Shown here: piece by piece, positions 18,220 to 28,141 of the stretch
Layout: every line of letters begins with the position of its first letter
How positions within the stretch are numbered: position 1 is the first letter of the stretch
NCBI RefSeq assembly: GCF_011421425.1
Contig: NZ_WPCW01000007.1
Span: 1 to 64,000 of the forward strand
Direction: 5' to 3'
DNA length: 64,000 nucleotides
From: Streptococcus catagoni
GTDB taxonomy: Bacteria; Bacillota; Bacilli; Lactobacillales; Streptococcaceae
Notes under the pieces: generated by a model
Seen by the model: only the letters and a program-made list of their open reading frames with translations
What the model was told of the DNA's origin: nothing
The model's database searches: none
Position numbers and translations under genes: made by a program

Positions 18220-19754
18220 TAAGAATCCCTCCCAAAATCAAGCTTCAGTATCCTTTTATACTGGTTTAGAAACCATTGGTTAATGGAATCACTATTATCA
18301 TTATGACGACCCTCTATCCCTTTTGAAATCACCTTAACATTTTTGCTATTGATATGTTCTAGCAAATCATAATAGGCTGTAGAATCATAGTCATCATTTT
18401 TCATATAGGCAATGGCAAATAAGGTATGTGAAAAATCAGCCTGATCAAAGGCAGTCCAAAATTTTTGATTAACAGCTTGAATGGCTGTATCTGAGAGTTC
18501 ACCCCTTAAAAGATGAACCATATCAAAAGCCGTTCCAAATTCATCTGGTCTAAGACGATAGCCGTTCAAAGCAATATTTCCCAAAGAGAACAAGGGCTTG
18601 CCTATAATCACCGCATGCGGTCTGAGCTGCGCTGCATAATAAGAGGCTCCAAAGGTTCCCATGGACAGACCTGAGAGAATCAATTGATGATGACCAAAGC
18701 CCAGCTCCTTAAGTTTTTCTTCAATAAAGAGTTGAACTTGTTTTTCCAAGTCTTGAGAGCCTAAGTAAAAGGCTCCCCCTTCTATCCTCGGATCCCCAAT
18801 TAAAATAAAGGGAGCATTGCCCATATTTGCCATCATCCAGTAGCCTTCGAAACCTTCGGCAGAACGGTAACCAGAAAAATAAACATTCAAAGGCGGCTTC
18901 ATATCCCCAGGATTAAAGTAGGCAATCAATTCTTGTCGATTCTCATCAACCAAACGCTTACCACCAGCTATAAATTGACCAAAGCTTAAGCGAGAACGGC
19001 GCTGGTGAAGAGGCCCAACTTTAAGCTGACCTGATCCTTTTACCAATAAGACAACAGACAAATAAGTGTTTTCATTGCCATCATCAATGTGGAGCTGGTG
19101 TTCCAGGTCTTTTTCTGTAAAAGTTCTTATTTTAATCACTTCTGAAGAGCCAGCTTGAAAACTATAGACCTTTAATTGAAGCTTTACAGATTGGTCTTTA
19201 ATATATTCTAACCATAAATCTATAGGCTCATTAGCACTATAAAGTATGTTATAACGCCAGCTTTGCAAGGACATAAAGTCTTGACCATAGTCTTCATTAT
19301 AGGTCAAATAACTATTTCCAAGATAGCTAACCTTCTTCACAAACTTTGGACAGACTTGGATATAACGCATATCTGCACTAGATCCAGACTGGCCCGTAAA
19401 AAAGAATTTAGATAAGACAAGGAGCAACTTGTCTACTTCTGTCATATCCATTGGTTGGGCTTGCTTACTGAAGAAAAACTCCTCTTGGCAGGTGATCGTT
19501 TTGACTTCTTGGTTATAAAAAACAGTGTAGGCTCTTGAAAAAGGAAATAAATCTATGAAAGACTCCCTGCCTAAATCAAAGTCTGTAAAAAGGATGACCT
19601 GAAAAGGCTCTACTTTTTCTCCATCTTCTGAGATCAATTGATCCCTAAAGAAGTCAATAGGCGTGTAATGCCAGGTCAGATTTCTTGGAATGAAATAGGA
19701 TTCTTCCCAATTCTCCTGCCCAATTTGTAGTATTTTTATTTTATTTTCAGGCAT
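18219..19754 (-). CDS. asp2: Accessory Sec system protein Asp2, acetyltransferase with intact triad
   Basis: Bifunctional accessory Sec protein: it is needed for export and O-acetylates the N-acetylglucosamine on the adhesin in S. gordonii. The C-terminal half has an alpha/beta-hydrolase-like domain with the nucleophile motif GLSMG (Ser364), an acid in MKNDDYD (Asp454 or a neighbour) and the histidine in EGRHND (His484). This is the same spacing as the triad reported for S. gordonii Asp2 (S362, D452, H482). The 511-residue frame is intact and lies 4 bases after asp1. Confidence 0.92.
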   Translation of the reverse strand: MPENKIKILQIGQENWEESYFIPRNLTWHYTPIDFFRDQLISEDGEKVEPFQVILFTDFDLGRESFIDLFPFSRAYTVFYNQEVKTITCQEEFFFSKQAQPMDMTEVDKLLLVLSKFFFTGQSGSSADMRYIQVCPKFVKKVSYLGNSYLTYNEDYGQDFMSLQSWRYNILYSANEPIDLWLEYIKDQSVKLQLKVYSFQAGSSEVIKIRTFTEKDLEHQLHIDDGNENTYLSVVLLVKGSGQLKVGPLHQRRSRLSFGQFIAGGKRLVDENRQELIAYFNPGDMKPPLNVYFSGYRSAEGFEGYWMMANMGNAPFILIGDPRIEGGAFYLGSQDLEKQVQLFIEEKLKELGFGHHQLILSGLSMGTFGASYYAAQLRPHAVIIGKPLFSLGNIALNGYRLRPDEFGTAFDMVHLLRGELSDTAIQAVNQKFWTAFDQADFSHTLFAIAYMKNDDYDSTAYYDLLEHINSKNVKVISKGIEGRHNDNSDSINQWFLNQYKRILKLDFGRDS

Positions 19755-19758
19755 TTCC

Positions 19759-21315
19759 TCACCCCTCTATCTTGCTTTTCCATTTATCAAGTAAGGCTGG
19801 ACCAGTATTTTCAGCAATTTTTTCAATAGAATAAATCAAGGCCTTATTCCAATGAGATAAACCTTGAAAAAAGTAGGTAAGGGCCTCATCTACTTCCTTA
19901 AGATCCTTGATAATATAGCCATTTTCCTTATGACTGACATAGTCTGATGTCACTTGGTTAATTTGGGGAATTCCTGAACTGATAGCAGCAATTTGGTGAA
20001 ATAAATCCGGTTCATGCCCTAGATCAATAATCAGACGGCAGATTTGTAGAAGAATAACCAGATCATTTTCTTCTTTGATGATTGCTAACTTAGCCCTAAG
20101 CTCCTCTTCTTCATGATCCTTAGCTGGTAGGAGTTCTTCAATAGCAAGTTCTTTTTTAGGAAGGTAGGTGTCTGAATAATGCTCAAGTAGTTCAGCCACC
20201 TTTTGATTTCTAGGACTACTAGCCTGATAAGAGCCTAAGATAAGAGAAATCAACTGATTTTCCTGCATCTTTTTAAAGATGATCTTCAAAAGATTGTCTA
20301 AGTCTGCATCAGATAGATTGTCAATAAAGAGATAAATAATCAGCTCTTTACGGCGCACACTTAAGCCCAACTCAAAGCGTGTGTCAAAGGGTGAGATCTG
20401 AATAATATTAGGCTTCTGACTGCTTTTTGACCTCAATGTCTCTAGCATTTGCAGGTTAGTCTGATTATCTGTGACCAGTAAAGCCGCAGTCTCTATTAAT
20501 TGTAGTTGCTCCTCATTCAACTGACTCTTAGGAAAACGATCCTGGAAAAAGGAAAAGGTAACATCTTGTTCCAAATCTTGAAAGAAACAATTGTGTTGAG
20601 GGTGAGAGGCCACGACTAGGTGATCTTCAGCAGGGAAAGTCCCTAATTTTTTGGCAATAACTTCTTCTAACAAGGAATCCCAGTTTGGATAATTCTCCTG
20701 CTGCAAAGAAGGTAGTTTTTCTTTATTTATCCTAATGTCCTTAGTAGAGCCTTCATTCTCCAGTCTTTCTCTCAGACACCACTGACCACTCTGATCTAAG
20801 TAATCCTGATGATCAGCTATCCCATCCTTATAATACAAAATGCTGGATAAAAAGCCCCTATCATCAAAAATCAAAGCTTCTTTGATTGTCCCTTTTGTCT
20901 GATCATATAAAAATATTTTATAAAGATAGCCACCGTCTGCAAATAAAACTTGAGCATACCTTAAATCATCAACAAAAACACTGACTGTAAAAGGGGAATA
21001 AATAAACTCTGACTTTTCAGGCCAGGCAAATTGACGCCAATTTAAGCGACCAAATTGATGTCCCTTAATCCCTTGTAAATGATCAAAAAGTGACCAGTAA
21101 GATACTTCTAAAAGACCCTTTTGGTGTAAAAAGGATCTTAAGTTAGGACAATAGTTGAGAACTAGTAGATCAGTTTCTTCCTGATTCTCATTAAATACTC
21201 TTACTTGATTGACAGTATCATCAAACTGTAAGGATTGTTTGCCTTGGCTCCACTCTCTTGTATCATCATACCAGATACGTTCAGAAGAATACCAAGCCGG
21301 GATAAAATGGTACAT
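19759..21315 (-). CDS. asp1: Accessory Sec system protein Asp1
   Basis: Cytoplasmic accessory Sec protein with a GT-B-like fold that lacks glycosyltransferase activity in studied homologues; it works with Asp2 and Asp3. The typical N-terminus MYHFIPAWYSSERIWYDDT is present. Length 518 residues matches the family. It lies 24 bases after secY2 and 4 bases before asp2. No lesion is seen. Confidence 0.92.
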   Translation of the reverse strand: MYHFIPAWYSSERIWYDDTREWSQGKQSLQFDDTVNQVRVFNENQEETDLLVLNYCPNLRSFLHQKGLLEVSYWSLFDHLQGIKGHQFGRLNWRQFAWPEKSEFIYSPFTVSVFVDDLRYAQVLFADGGYLYKIFLYDQTKGTIKEALIFDDRGFLSSILYYKDGIADHQDYLDQSGQWCLRERLENEGSTKDIRINKEKLPSLQQENYPNWDSLLEEVIAKKLGTFPAEDHLVVASHPQHNCFFQDLEQDVTFSFFQDRFPKSQLNEEQLQLIETAALLVTDNQTNLQMLETLRSKSSQKPNIIQISPFDTRFELGLSVRRKELIIYLFIDNLSDADLDNLLKIIFKKMQENQLISLILGSYQASSPRNQKVAELLEHYSDTYLPKKELAIEELLPAKDHEEEELRAKLAIIKEENDLVILLQICRLIIDLGHEPDLFHQIAAISSGIPQINQVTSDYVSHKENGYIIKDLKEVDEALTYFFQGLSHWNKALIYSIEKIAENTGPALLDKWKSKIEG

Positions 21316-21339
21316 GATTTATACTCTCTCATTTATAAA

Positions 21340-22584
21340 TTATAATACATCTTTATACTGCCTATTCAATTTAAGCATAGCTACTTGATCAAATATTGAA
21401 AATAGTAGGGTTGCTAAAATCAAAGTAGTCCCAGGTAAAGTGGAAATAGTTGAATCTAAACGGTAGAGGTATCCTAAGACAAGAGGCACCCCAATGATAA
21501 AACAAGTGTACAATCCGCCTAATACACCTATTTGCTTTACTTTTTTATTGAGAAATAAGAAGGTCTGTCTGCCAGGTCTGACATTGTGAATATAGTCTCC
21601 CATTTCCTGTAAATTTTCTGTTAGCTGGTCCGGTTTAACATTGACCAGAGCAAAACCAATGGTTAGTAAGAAAAGAATGATCAGGTAAGCAGATAGCCCA
21701 AAGAGTTCTGATAACTGAAAATGACTGATTAAAAGGGACAATAACTTACTTTCTGGAAAAATCAGCTTTAGGGCAGAAAACAGATACTGTGGCAAAACCA
21801 GCAAGGTCATGCCATACATAATAGACATCCCACCGGCTACATTTAACTTTATTGGCACATAGGACTTATTGGCAAAATCATTATGTATCATTACCCTCTC
21901 TACAGGAATACGATACTCGGCCCTTTCTAAAAAGACAGTCAAAACTAATGACAACAGACAAAAAATGATAATGACCCCATAGACCCAAAGATGCTCACTG
22001 TGAAACAAGTCTGCTTGGAAAGATTTGCTGAGCCTGTTAGGCAAGGTTGATAAAAGTCCAACCAATATGACAATACTTGAGCTGCCAATTCCAAATTTAA
22101 TATTTAAGTTGGAAAGCCACATGATGACAAAACAACCCGTTATGGTGACAAATACAAGGATCAAAACAAGGAAGCTGCGGTTGGTCTGTAAAAATGCCTT
22201 TTGAAAGGTCATAAAACTCATGAGCCCCAAAGCTTGAACCAGACTGATCATAACCATTATGATTTTTTTCCATTTGTCAGCGATTCTCTGTGACATCTTT
22301 TTAACATTTAATTTCTTAGAACTGCCTAAGAATCCCCAAATAATCATTGTTGACATCCAAGGCCCCAGTCCCAGTGTAAAAAGAGAGACCTGAGAAAAAT
22401 CTCCCCCTGTAATCAAGCTGGCTACTGATAATAATTCCTGATTCAGACCCAGTGTGTCATAGGATTCTATGTCAACCAAGGGTAAGGGTATATGCCGACC
22501 AATTAAAAAAACCAAAATAATGACACTCGTAAAGGCCAACTTTTTAGGCAAAGGTGATTTGACTATTCGCCTTTTAGCTTCCAT
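21340..22584 (-). CDS. secY2: Accessory Sec translocon channel SecY2
   Basis: Membrane channel of the accessory Sec pathway. The 414-residue protein has about ten hydrophobic helices and the SecY-like cytoplasmic loop with conserved arginine (NVRPGRQTFLFLNKK), but is shorter and more diverged than housekeeping SecY. It is the first gene of secY2-asp1-asp2-asp3-secA2-gtfA-gtfB. AGGAG lies about 11 bases before the start. In related streptococci lacking this islet, as I recall, dacA and sufB are close neighbours, so this block looks like an insertion. Confidence 0.92.
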   Translation of the reverse strand: MEAKRRIVKSPLPKKLAFTSVIILVFLIGRHIPLPLVDIESYDTLGLNQELLSVASLITGGDFSQVSLFTLGLGPWMSTMIIWGFLGSSKKLNVKKMSQRIADKWKKIIMVMISLVQALGLMSFMTFQKAFLQTNRSFLVLILVFVTITGCFVIMWLSNLNIKFGIGSSSIVILVGLLSTLPNRLSKSFQADLFHSEHLWVYGVIIIFCLLSLVLTVFLERAEYRIPVERVMIHNDFANKSYVPIKLNVAGGMSIMYGMTLLVLPQYLFSALKLIFPESKLLSLLISHFQLSELFGLSAYLIILFLLTIGFALVNVKPDQLTENLQEMGDYIHNVRPGRQTFLFLNKKVKQIGVLGGLYTCFIIGVPLVLGYLYRLDSTISTLPGTTLILATLLFSIFDQVAMLKLNRQYKDVL

Positions 22585-22631
22585 TCAGTTCCCCACTCCT
22601 AATCTCATTGAACTATTCTAAATATGGTTCT

Positions 22632-22637
22632 ATTGTA
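22632..22637 (-). promoter_or_regulatory. Possible -10 of the accessory Sec operon
   Basis: Minus-strand TGTTACAAT gives an extended -10 with TACAAT at 22632-22637, about 48 bases before secY2. A good -35 is not visible, so the assignment is tentative. Confidence 0.4.
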
Positions 22638-22730
22638 ACATAAAGAAAGAAGAATAGTTTGACTTTTTAATGGAAACCAGCCTATTTAAGCTTAATGAGT
22701 AAAATTAAAATAGTTGAAAAGAGATAAAAT

Positions 22731-22758
22731 AAACAAAAAAGCCGCCCTAGGTGACGAC
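22731..22758 (-). terminator. Terminator of the suf operon
   Basis: On the minus strand GTCGTC (22753-22758) pairs with GGCGGC (22741-22746) through G-C and G-T pairs around a six-base loop, followed by a T run (22731-22740). It lies 24 bases after the sufB stop and separates suf from the secY2 promoter region. Confidence 0.65.
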
Positions 22759-22782
22759 ATAAAATCTTCTATAACAAAGTTT

Positions 22783-24201
22783 TTAGCCTACTGATCCTTC
22801 CATTTCATAAGAAATAAGTCGGTTCAATTCTACAGCATATTCCATTGGTAACTCTTTGGTAAAAGGTTCAACAAAGCCCATAACAATCATCTCAGTTGCT
22901 TCACTTTCACTTAAGCCTCTGCTCATTAGATAGTAAAGTTGTTCTTCTGATATTTTTGAAACCTTAGCTTCATGCTCCAAGGCAACCTGTGAATTGTGAA
23001 TTTCATTAAAGGGAATGGTATCTGATTTTGAGATATCATCCATTAAAATGGTATCACATTCAATGTGAGAGACAGATTTTTTAGATTCTTTATTAAAGGT
23101 AACCTGACCCCTGTAGTCCACTTTTCCACCACCTTTAGCAATTGATTTTGAAACAATTGATGAGGAGGTATGAGGGGCATTGTGAATCATCTTAGCTCCG
23201 GTATCTTGATGTTGACCCTTATTAGCAAAAGCTATAGAAAGCATGGTCCCACGCGCACCAGGTCCATCTAAATAAACCGAAGGGTACTTCATGGTTGTTT
23301 TTGCCCCAAGATTGCCATCAACCCATTCCACTGTCGCATCCTTAAGAGCACGAGCACGTTTGGTCACCAAATTATAAACATTGTCTGACCAGTTTTGGAT
23401 GGTGGTATAGCGCATATAGGCGCCATCTAAAGCAAAGATTTCAACAATGGCTGCATGTAAGCTATTACTAGAATAAGTTGGAGCAGTACAGCCTTCAACA
23501 TAGTGAACACTTGCTCCTTCATCAACAATAATCAATGTTCGTTCAAATTGGCCTGTATTTTCATTATTAATGCGGAAATAGGTCTGTAGAGGAATATCAA
23601 CCTTAACACCTTTTGGCACATAAATGAATGTCCCACCAGACCAAACTGCGGAATTAAGAGCAGCCAACTTATTATCTGTTGGCGGAACCAGCTTGGCAAA
23701 GTATTGCTTAAACAAATCTGGATATTCTTTTAAGGCTGAATCTGTATCTGTAAAGATGATCCCTAACTTCTCAAATTCATCTTTCATATTATGGTAGACA
23801 ACTTCTGACTCATATTGAGCTGAAGCTCCTGCTAAATAGGCACGCTCAGCCTGTGGAATCCCAATTCTTTCAAAGGTTTCCTTGATCTTATCAGGGACAT
23901 CATCCCAAGATCTAGCTGGCTTATCAGAGGCCTTTTGATAATAGATAATATCATCAAAGTTAATATCTGATAAATCTGCACCCCACTTTTGCATGGGCAT
24001 CTTGTTAAAGGTTTCCAAGGATTTTAGTCTGAATTCCAACATCCACTCAGGTTCATTTTTAGCTGCTGATAATTCTCTGACCACTGCCTCATTAAGCCCT
24101 TTTCCTGTAGAATAAACAGGTTGGACATCATCATGAAATCCAAATTGATAGTCACCCAAATCAATTGGTTTAGGTTCTACTTTTTCATTGCTTTCAGTCA
24201 T
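22783..24201 (-). CDS. sufB: Fe-S cluster assembly scaffold protein SufB
   Basis: Core scaffold of the SUF system: with SufC and SufD it assembles iron-sulfur clusters and passes them to target proteins. The 472-residue protein shows the SufB/SufD beta-helix core and the C-terminal helical segment ([22 protein letters not shown]). It is the last gene of the operon sufC-sufD-sufS-sufU-sufB, 29 bases after sufU. The order is the standard one for streptococci and other Firmicutes. Confidence 0.95.
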   Translation of the reverse strand: MTESNEKVEPKPIDLGDYQFGFHDDVQPVYSTGKGLNEAVVRELSAAKNEPEWMLEFRLKSLETFNKMPMQKWGADLSDINFDDIIYYQKASDKPARSWDDVPDKIKETFERIGIPQAERAYLAGASAQYESEVVYHNMKDEFEKLGIIFTDTDSALKEYPDLFKQYFAKLVPPTDNKLAALNSAVWSGGTFIYVPKGVKVDIPLQTYFRINNENTGQFERTLIIVDEGASVHYVEGCTAPTYSSNSLHAAIVEIFALDGAYMRYTTIQNWSDNVYNLVTKRARALKDATVEWVDGNLGAKTTMKYPSVYLDGPGARGTMLSIAFANKGQHQDTGAKMIHNAPHTSSSIVSKSIAKGGGKVDYRGQVTFNKESKKSVSHIECDTILMDDISKSDTIPFNEIHNSQVALEHEAKVSKISEEQLYYLMSRGLSESEATEMIVMGFVEPFTKELPMEYAVELNRLISYEMEGSVG

Positions 24202-24230
24202 CTCTATCTTCCTCTACTTATCTCTTCCTA

Positions 24231-24674
24231 TCATTCCTCATTTTTTTGGCTTCTTTCAATAGCTTTTTCTAAAGCATGCCAAGCTAAGGTTGAACATTTA
24301 ATACGTTGCGGAAACTTAGCAACTCCTGCTAAAAGCTCCGCTTCTCCTAATTCTTTTTGGCGAGGATCTTCTTGACCTTGAACCATTTCTGAAAAGGTGT
24401 GAGCCAATTCCAAAGCCTGAGCCTTACTTTTTCCAATAACAGCATCAGTCATCATACTGGAAGAAGCTATTGAAATACTGCAACCATCTCCTGAAAAAGC
24501 TATATCTTTAATAATGTCACCATCAAATTCCACTGTCAAAGAAATGACATCCCCACAGGTTGGATTATTAAGGAGAACAGCCTCAACCCCATCTAAGACT
24601 CCTCTATGGTGAGGATGCTTAGAGTGGTCAGCTACAACAGCCATATATAAACTATTCAATTTAGATAGTGCCAT
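24231..24674 (-). CDS. sufU: Fe-S assembly sulfur-transfer protein SufU
   Basis: Zinc-containing IscU-like protein that accepts sulfur from the cysteine desulfurase SufS in Gram-positive SUF systems. Conserved cysteines are seen in NNPTCGDV, SGDGCSIS and RIKCSTLAW, with the conserved aspartate between the cysteines of the first motif. 147 residues is typical. Its start overlaps the sufS stop by 14 bases, which points to coupled translation. Confidence 0.95.
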   Translation of the reverse strand: MALSKLNSLYMAVVADHSKHPHHRGVLDGVEAVLLNNPTCGDVISLTVEFDGDIIKDIAFSGDGCSISIASSSMMTDAVIGKSKAQALELAHTFSEMVQGQEDPRQKELGEAELLAGVAKFPQRIKCSTLAWHALEKAIERSQKNEE

Positions 24675-25887
24675 TAAAAAACTCCTTCGTTTTGATGATT
24701 GCTTGAACTAAGCTGTCACAATCTTCTTTGGTATTATAAAGATAAAAACTTGCTCGAACCGTGGAAGAAAGCTTCAGATAGCGCATCAAAGGCTGGGCAC
24801 AATGGTGGCCTGCTCTTACAGCAATCCCTTCATAATCTAGAGCCGTTGCCACATCATGCGGATGTAAGCCTTCAATATTAAAGGCTATGACTGACAAATG
24901 CTGACCTGGATCTTGTGGCCCATAGACTGTCAAGCCTTCAATTGCCTCTAACTGAGGAAGGAGATAAGAAACCAAGTTCTTTTCATGATCATGGATTTTC
25001 TCTATCCCAATCTCTTCAATGTAATCAATAGCCCTAGCTAGACCAATGGCTCCTGCAATATTTGGCGTTCCTGCTTCAAATTTCCAAGGCAGTTCCTTCC
25101 AAGATGACTCTTGTTCATAGACAAAATCAATCATTTCCCCTCCGAATTCAAAGGGTTCCATGAGATTTAATAGTTTCTCTTTTCCATACAAGACTCCTAT
25201 ACCAGTTGGACCAAGCATTTTATGACCAGAAAAGGCTAAAAAGTCACAGTCCAAATCCTGTACGTCTACAGACATATGAGGAACTGATTGTGCTGCGTCA
25301 ACAACCATATAGGCACCCACCTCATGGGACAGTTCTGCGATTTCCTTAACGGGGTTTAAGCAGCCCAAGACATTTGAAACCTGAGCTATACTGACAAATT
25401 TCGTTTTCTTTGAGAGTTTTTGTTTCAGGTCTAACAGATCCAGTTGGCCATCTTTTAAATAGACATAGACTAGCTGGGCTCCCTTTTTACGGCAGGCTTC
25501 TTGCCAGGGGATGATATTAGAATGGTGTTCCATGACCGATATGAGAACCTGGTCTCCCTCTTCTAATTGTGTCTCTGCAAATTTAGCTACCCAATTTAAA
25601 GCAGTGGTTGTTCCTCTGGTGAATAAGATTTCCTTAGTCTGCTTGGCATTGATGAAGTTAGCAACCCTTTGTCGACTATTTTCATATTCTTTGGTGGCTC
25701 TTTCAGCCAAGGTATGGACCCCACGGTGAACATTAGCATTATCCTTTAAATAATAACTTTGGAGTTTGTCTAAAACCTGGATGGGCTTTTGCGTTGTTGC
25801 AGCATTGTCTAAATAAATGAGTGCCTCATCATTAACCACTTGATCTAATATCTTAAAATCTTTTTTGACTTGCTTTGCATCAAGCAC
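24661..25887 (-). CDS. sufS: Cysteine desulfurase SufS
   Basis: PLP enzyme that removes sulfur from cysteine as a persulfide for cluster assembly. It has the PLP lysine in SGHKMLGPTG and the catalytic cysteine in the class II desulfurase loop RAGHHCAQPLM. Length 408 residues matches SufS. It lies between sufD and sufU in the operon. Confidence 0.95.
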   Translation of the reverse strand: MLDAKQVKKDFKILDQVVNDEALIYLDNAATTQKPIQVLDKLQSYYLKDNANVHRGVHTLAERATKEYENSRQRVANFINAKQTKEILFTRGTTTALNWVAKFAETQLEEGDQVLISVMEHHSNIIPWQEACRKKGAQLVYVYLKDGQLDLLDLKQKLSKKTKFVSIAQVSNVLGCLNPVKEIAELSHEVGAYMVVDAAQSVPHMSVDVQDLDCDFLAFSGHKMLGPTGIGVLYGKEKLLNLMEPFEFGGEMIDFVYEQESSWKELPWKFEAGTPNIAGAIGLARAIDYIEEIGIEKIHDHEKNLVSYLLPQLEAIEGLTVYGPQDPGQHLSVIAFNIEGLHPHDVATALDYEGIAVRAGHHCAQPLMRYLKLSSTVRASFYLYNTKEDCDSLVQAIIKTKEFFNGTI

Positions 25888-25905
25888 AGGTAAGTCCTTC
25901 TTTCT

Positions 25906-27168
25906 TTATCTTGCTGCTAATTTCTGGTCAAGCACTGCAATGATGCTTTCACGTACTTCTTTAATAGGGATTTCGGTGATAACAGTTCCTAAGAAGCCTC
26001 TTATCACTAGACGCTCAGCTGTTTCCTTATCTAAGCCCCGACTCATTAAATAATACAAATCATCAGGATCAACCTGACCAATGGATGCAGCATGACCTGC
26101 TGTCACCTCGTTTTCATCAATTAGGAGGATAGGATTGGCATCACTTCTTGCCTTATCAGAAAGCATGAGGACACGACTTTCTTGCTGGGCATCTGCTCCC
26201 TTAGCTCCTTTAATAATGTGGCCTATGCCATTAAAGGTTAAGGTTCCACGTTCTAGAATAACCCCATGTTGGAGAATGTGCCCAATGGAATGCTTACCAT
26301 AGTTGGTCACTCTGGTGTCAATCCCTTGAATTTGTCTACCACTAGAAGCTGCAACTACTTTTAGGTCTGCATGGCTACCGTCACCTATCAAATCACTGTC
26401 AAAATCTGCAATGACATTACCTTGGTTCATGACACTTAAGGACCAGTTGATGCTGGCATTATCAGCCAAACGACCGCGTCTACTAATGAAGGCCGTCACA
26501 TTTTCACCCAGCTGATCAAGGGCAGAAAACTTAATATGACTGTCAGCCTCTGCTATAACTTCCACACAGAGGTTGGCACTGATTTTTTCTGTTCCTTGCC
26601 CAAAAGACTCTAGCCTTTCCAAATAGGTAAACTGACTTCCCTTACCAGCAATGATCAAAATATGTTTATTGAAAGGAACCAGACTATCACTATCTTGCAA
26701 GAAAATAGCTTCAATGGGTTCTTTAACTTCTACAAAATCTGGTACATACAAAACAGCTGCGCTATTAAAATAGGCAGTATGATAAGCTGTTAATTTATCT
26801 TGGTCATAGGCTAGTGCACTGCCAAAATACTTTTCCATAACTTCTGGAATTTCTTCCAAGGCATTATAAAAGTCTGTGAAAACAAGTCCCTGTTCAACTA
26901 GTGAGTAGGGGAGTTGCTCCAGAACTGTTTGTGTCCCAACTTGGACCAAAGTAGGATTGTCTCCAATAGCTATAAAGTCAGGAACTGACATTTGGCTTGG
27001 ACTTTCTGTTATAGTCCCATCTCCCAGATTCCAACGGTGAAACTTCACCCGTTCGATCATGGGCAATTCTAGTTGCGAGATTTTCTCAAAGGCATCCTGC
27101 CTTCTGCTTTGCAACCAGTCGGGTTCTGCTTTGCTTTGTGAAAAGCGCATTATTTTTTCTTTTGTCAT
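25906..27168 (-). CDS. sufD: Fe-S cluster assembly protein SufD
   Basis: SufB paralogue of the SufBCD scaffold. The 420-residue protein shares the C-terminal [25 protein letters not shown] motif region with SufB and has the conserved histidine/glutamate segment near TAGHAASIG. It is 18 bases upstream of sufS. A spacer of about 100 bases separates it from sufC, with no strong hairpin. Confidence 0.93.
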   Translation of the reverse strand: MTKEKIMRFSQSKAEPDWLQSRRQDAFEKISQLELPMIERVKFHRWNLGDGTITESPSQMSVPDFIAIGDNPTLVQVGTQTVLEQLPYSLVEQGLVFTDFYNALEEIPEVMEKYFGSALAYDQDKLTAYHTAYFNSAAVLYVPDFVEVKEPIEAIFLQDSDSLVPFNKHILIIAGKGSQFTYLERLESFGQGTEKISANLCVEVIAEADSHIKFSALDQLGENVTAFISRRGRLADNASINWSLSVMNQGNVIADFDSDLIGDGSHADLKVVAASSGRQIQGIDTRVTNYGKHSIGHILQHGVILERGTLTFNGIGHIIKGAKGADAQQESRVLMLSDKARSDANPILLIDENEVTAGHAASIGQVDPDDLYYLMSRGLDKETAERLVIRGFLGTVITEIPIKEVRESIIAVLDQKLAAR

Positions 27169-27267
27169 AATGATGTTTCCTTTTCTAACTCTTTGTCTGA
27201 AAATGTCTATTAAAAGTTATCTCTCTACCTGATTAGGACAGAGCTATTATCCATAACTTTGACATCA

Positions 27268-28038
27268 TTATACTTCTTCTTTATATTCTATTCCTAAGTC
27301 TTCAGCAATCTGAACATAGCCTTCTTTTTCAAGACGAGCTGCTAATTCAGATCCTCCTGTTAAGACAATGCGCCCCTCCATCATGACATGGACCACATCT
27401 GGTTTAATATAGTTTAAGAGGCGTTGATAGTGGGTAATAATCATGGCACCAAATTCCTGCCCACGCATCTCATTAACCCCTTTTGAAACGACCTTGAGAG
27501 CATCAATATCAAGGCCAGAATCGATCTCATCTAAGAGTGCAAACTTTGGCTCCAACATCAATAATTGAAGAATCTCATTACGTTTTTTTTCACCGCCAGA
27601 GAAACCTTCGTTGAGGTAGCGCTCTGCCATTTCTTCTTTCATACCCAAAAGTTCCATTTTTTGATCCAGTTTTGTAATGAAATCACGAACTGAAATCTTA
27701 TCCTCATCCTCTTTACCGGCATTCATTGAGGCACGAATGAACTCTGCATTGGTAATACCTGGAATTTCAGAAGGGTATTGCATAGCTAAAAACAAGCCAA
27801 GCCTTGCTCTTTCATCAACTTCCAAGTCCAATATATCTTGACCATCAAAAAGGATCTGGCCTTTTGTCACTTCATAATTAGGATTTCCCATAATGGCTGC
27901 AGATAGGGTGGATTTCCCAGTCCCATTTGGTCCCATGATAGCTGCTATTTCACCTGTTTTCAAGGTTAGATTGACACCTTTTAGAATTTCCTTATCTTCG
28001 ATGGAAACATGTAAGTCTTTTATTTCAAGTACAGACAT
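27268..28038 (-). CDS. sufC: Fe-S cluster assembly ATPase SufC
   Basis: ABC-type ATPase that drives conformational change of the SufBCD scaffold. Walker A is GPNGTGKST, the signature is FSGGEKKRNE, and Walker B is FALLDEIDSGLD, all typical of SufC. I start at the ATG at 28038 (MSVLEIKDLHV), preceded by GAGGT; the open frame begins four codons earlier, where the ribosome-binding site overlaps the codons. First gene of the suf operon. Confidence 0.95.
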   Translation of the reverse strand: MSVLEIKDLHVSIEDKEILKGVNLTLKTGEIAAIMGPNGTGKSTLSAAIMGNPNYEVTKGQILFDGQDILDLEVDERARLGLFLAMQYPSEIPGITNAEFIRASMNAGKEDEDKISVRDFITKLDQKMELLGMKEEMAERYLNEGFSGGEKKRNEILQLLMLEPKFALLDEIDSGLDIDALKVVSKGVNEMRGQEFGAMIITHYQRLLNYIKPDVVHVMMEGRIVLTGGSELAARLEKEGYVQIAEDLGIEYKEEV

Positions 28039-28096
28039 TTTATACCTCATATTCTATATTACTTTGTTTCAAAATTTCATTTTTATGCTCAATTAA

Positions 28097-28105
28097 ATTA
28101 TAACA
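28097..28105 (-). promoter_or_regulatory. suf operon promoter
   Basis: Minus-strand extended -10 TGTTATAAT (28097-28105), about 60 bases upstream of sufC and directly after the terminator hairpin at 28107-28127. The -35 is poor. Confidence 0.5.
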
Positions 28106-28127
28106 AAAAAAGCCGTCAAAGGCTTTT
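28104..28127 (-). terminator. Terminator of the gacO gene cluster
   Basis: AAAAGCC (28108-28114) pairs with GGCTTTT (28121-28127) around a six-base loop; on the minus strand a T run follows. It stops transcription from the gene at 28142. Confidence 0.7.
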
Positions 28128-28141
28128 CTATTGTTTAAAAG

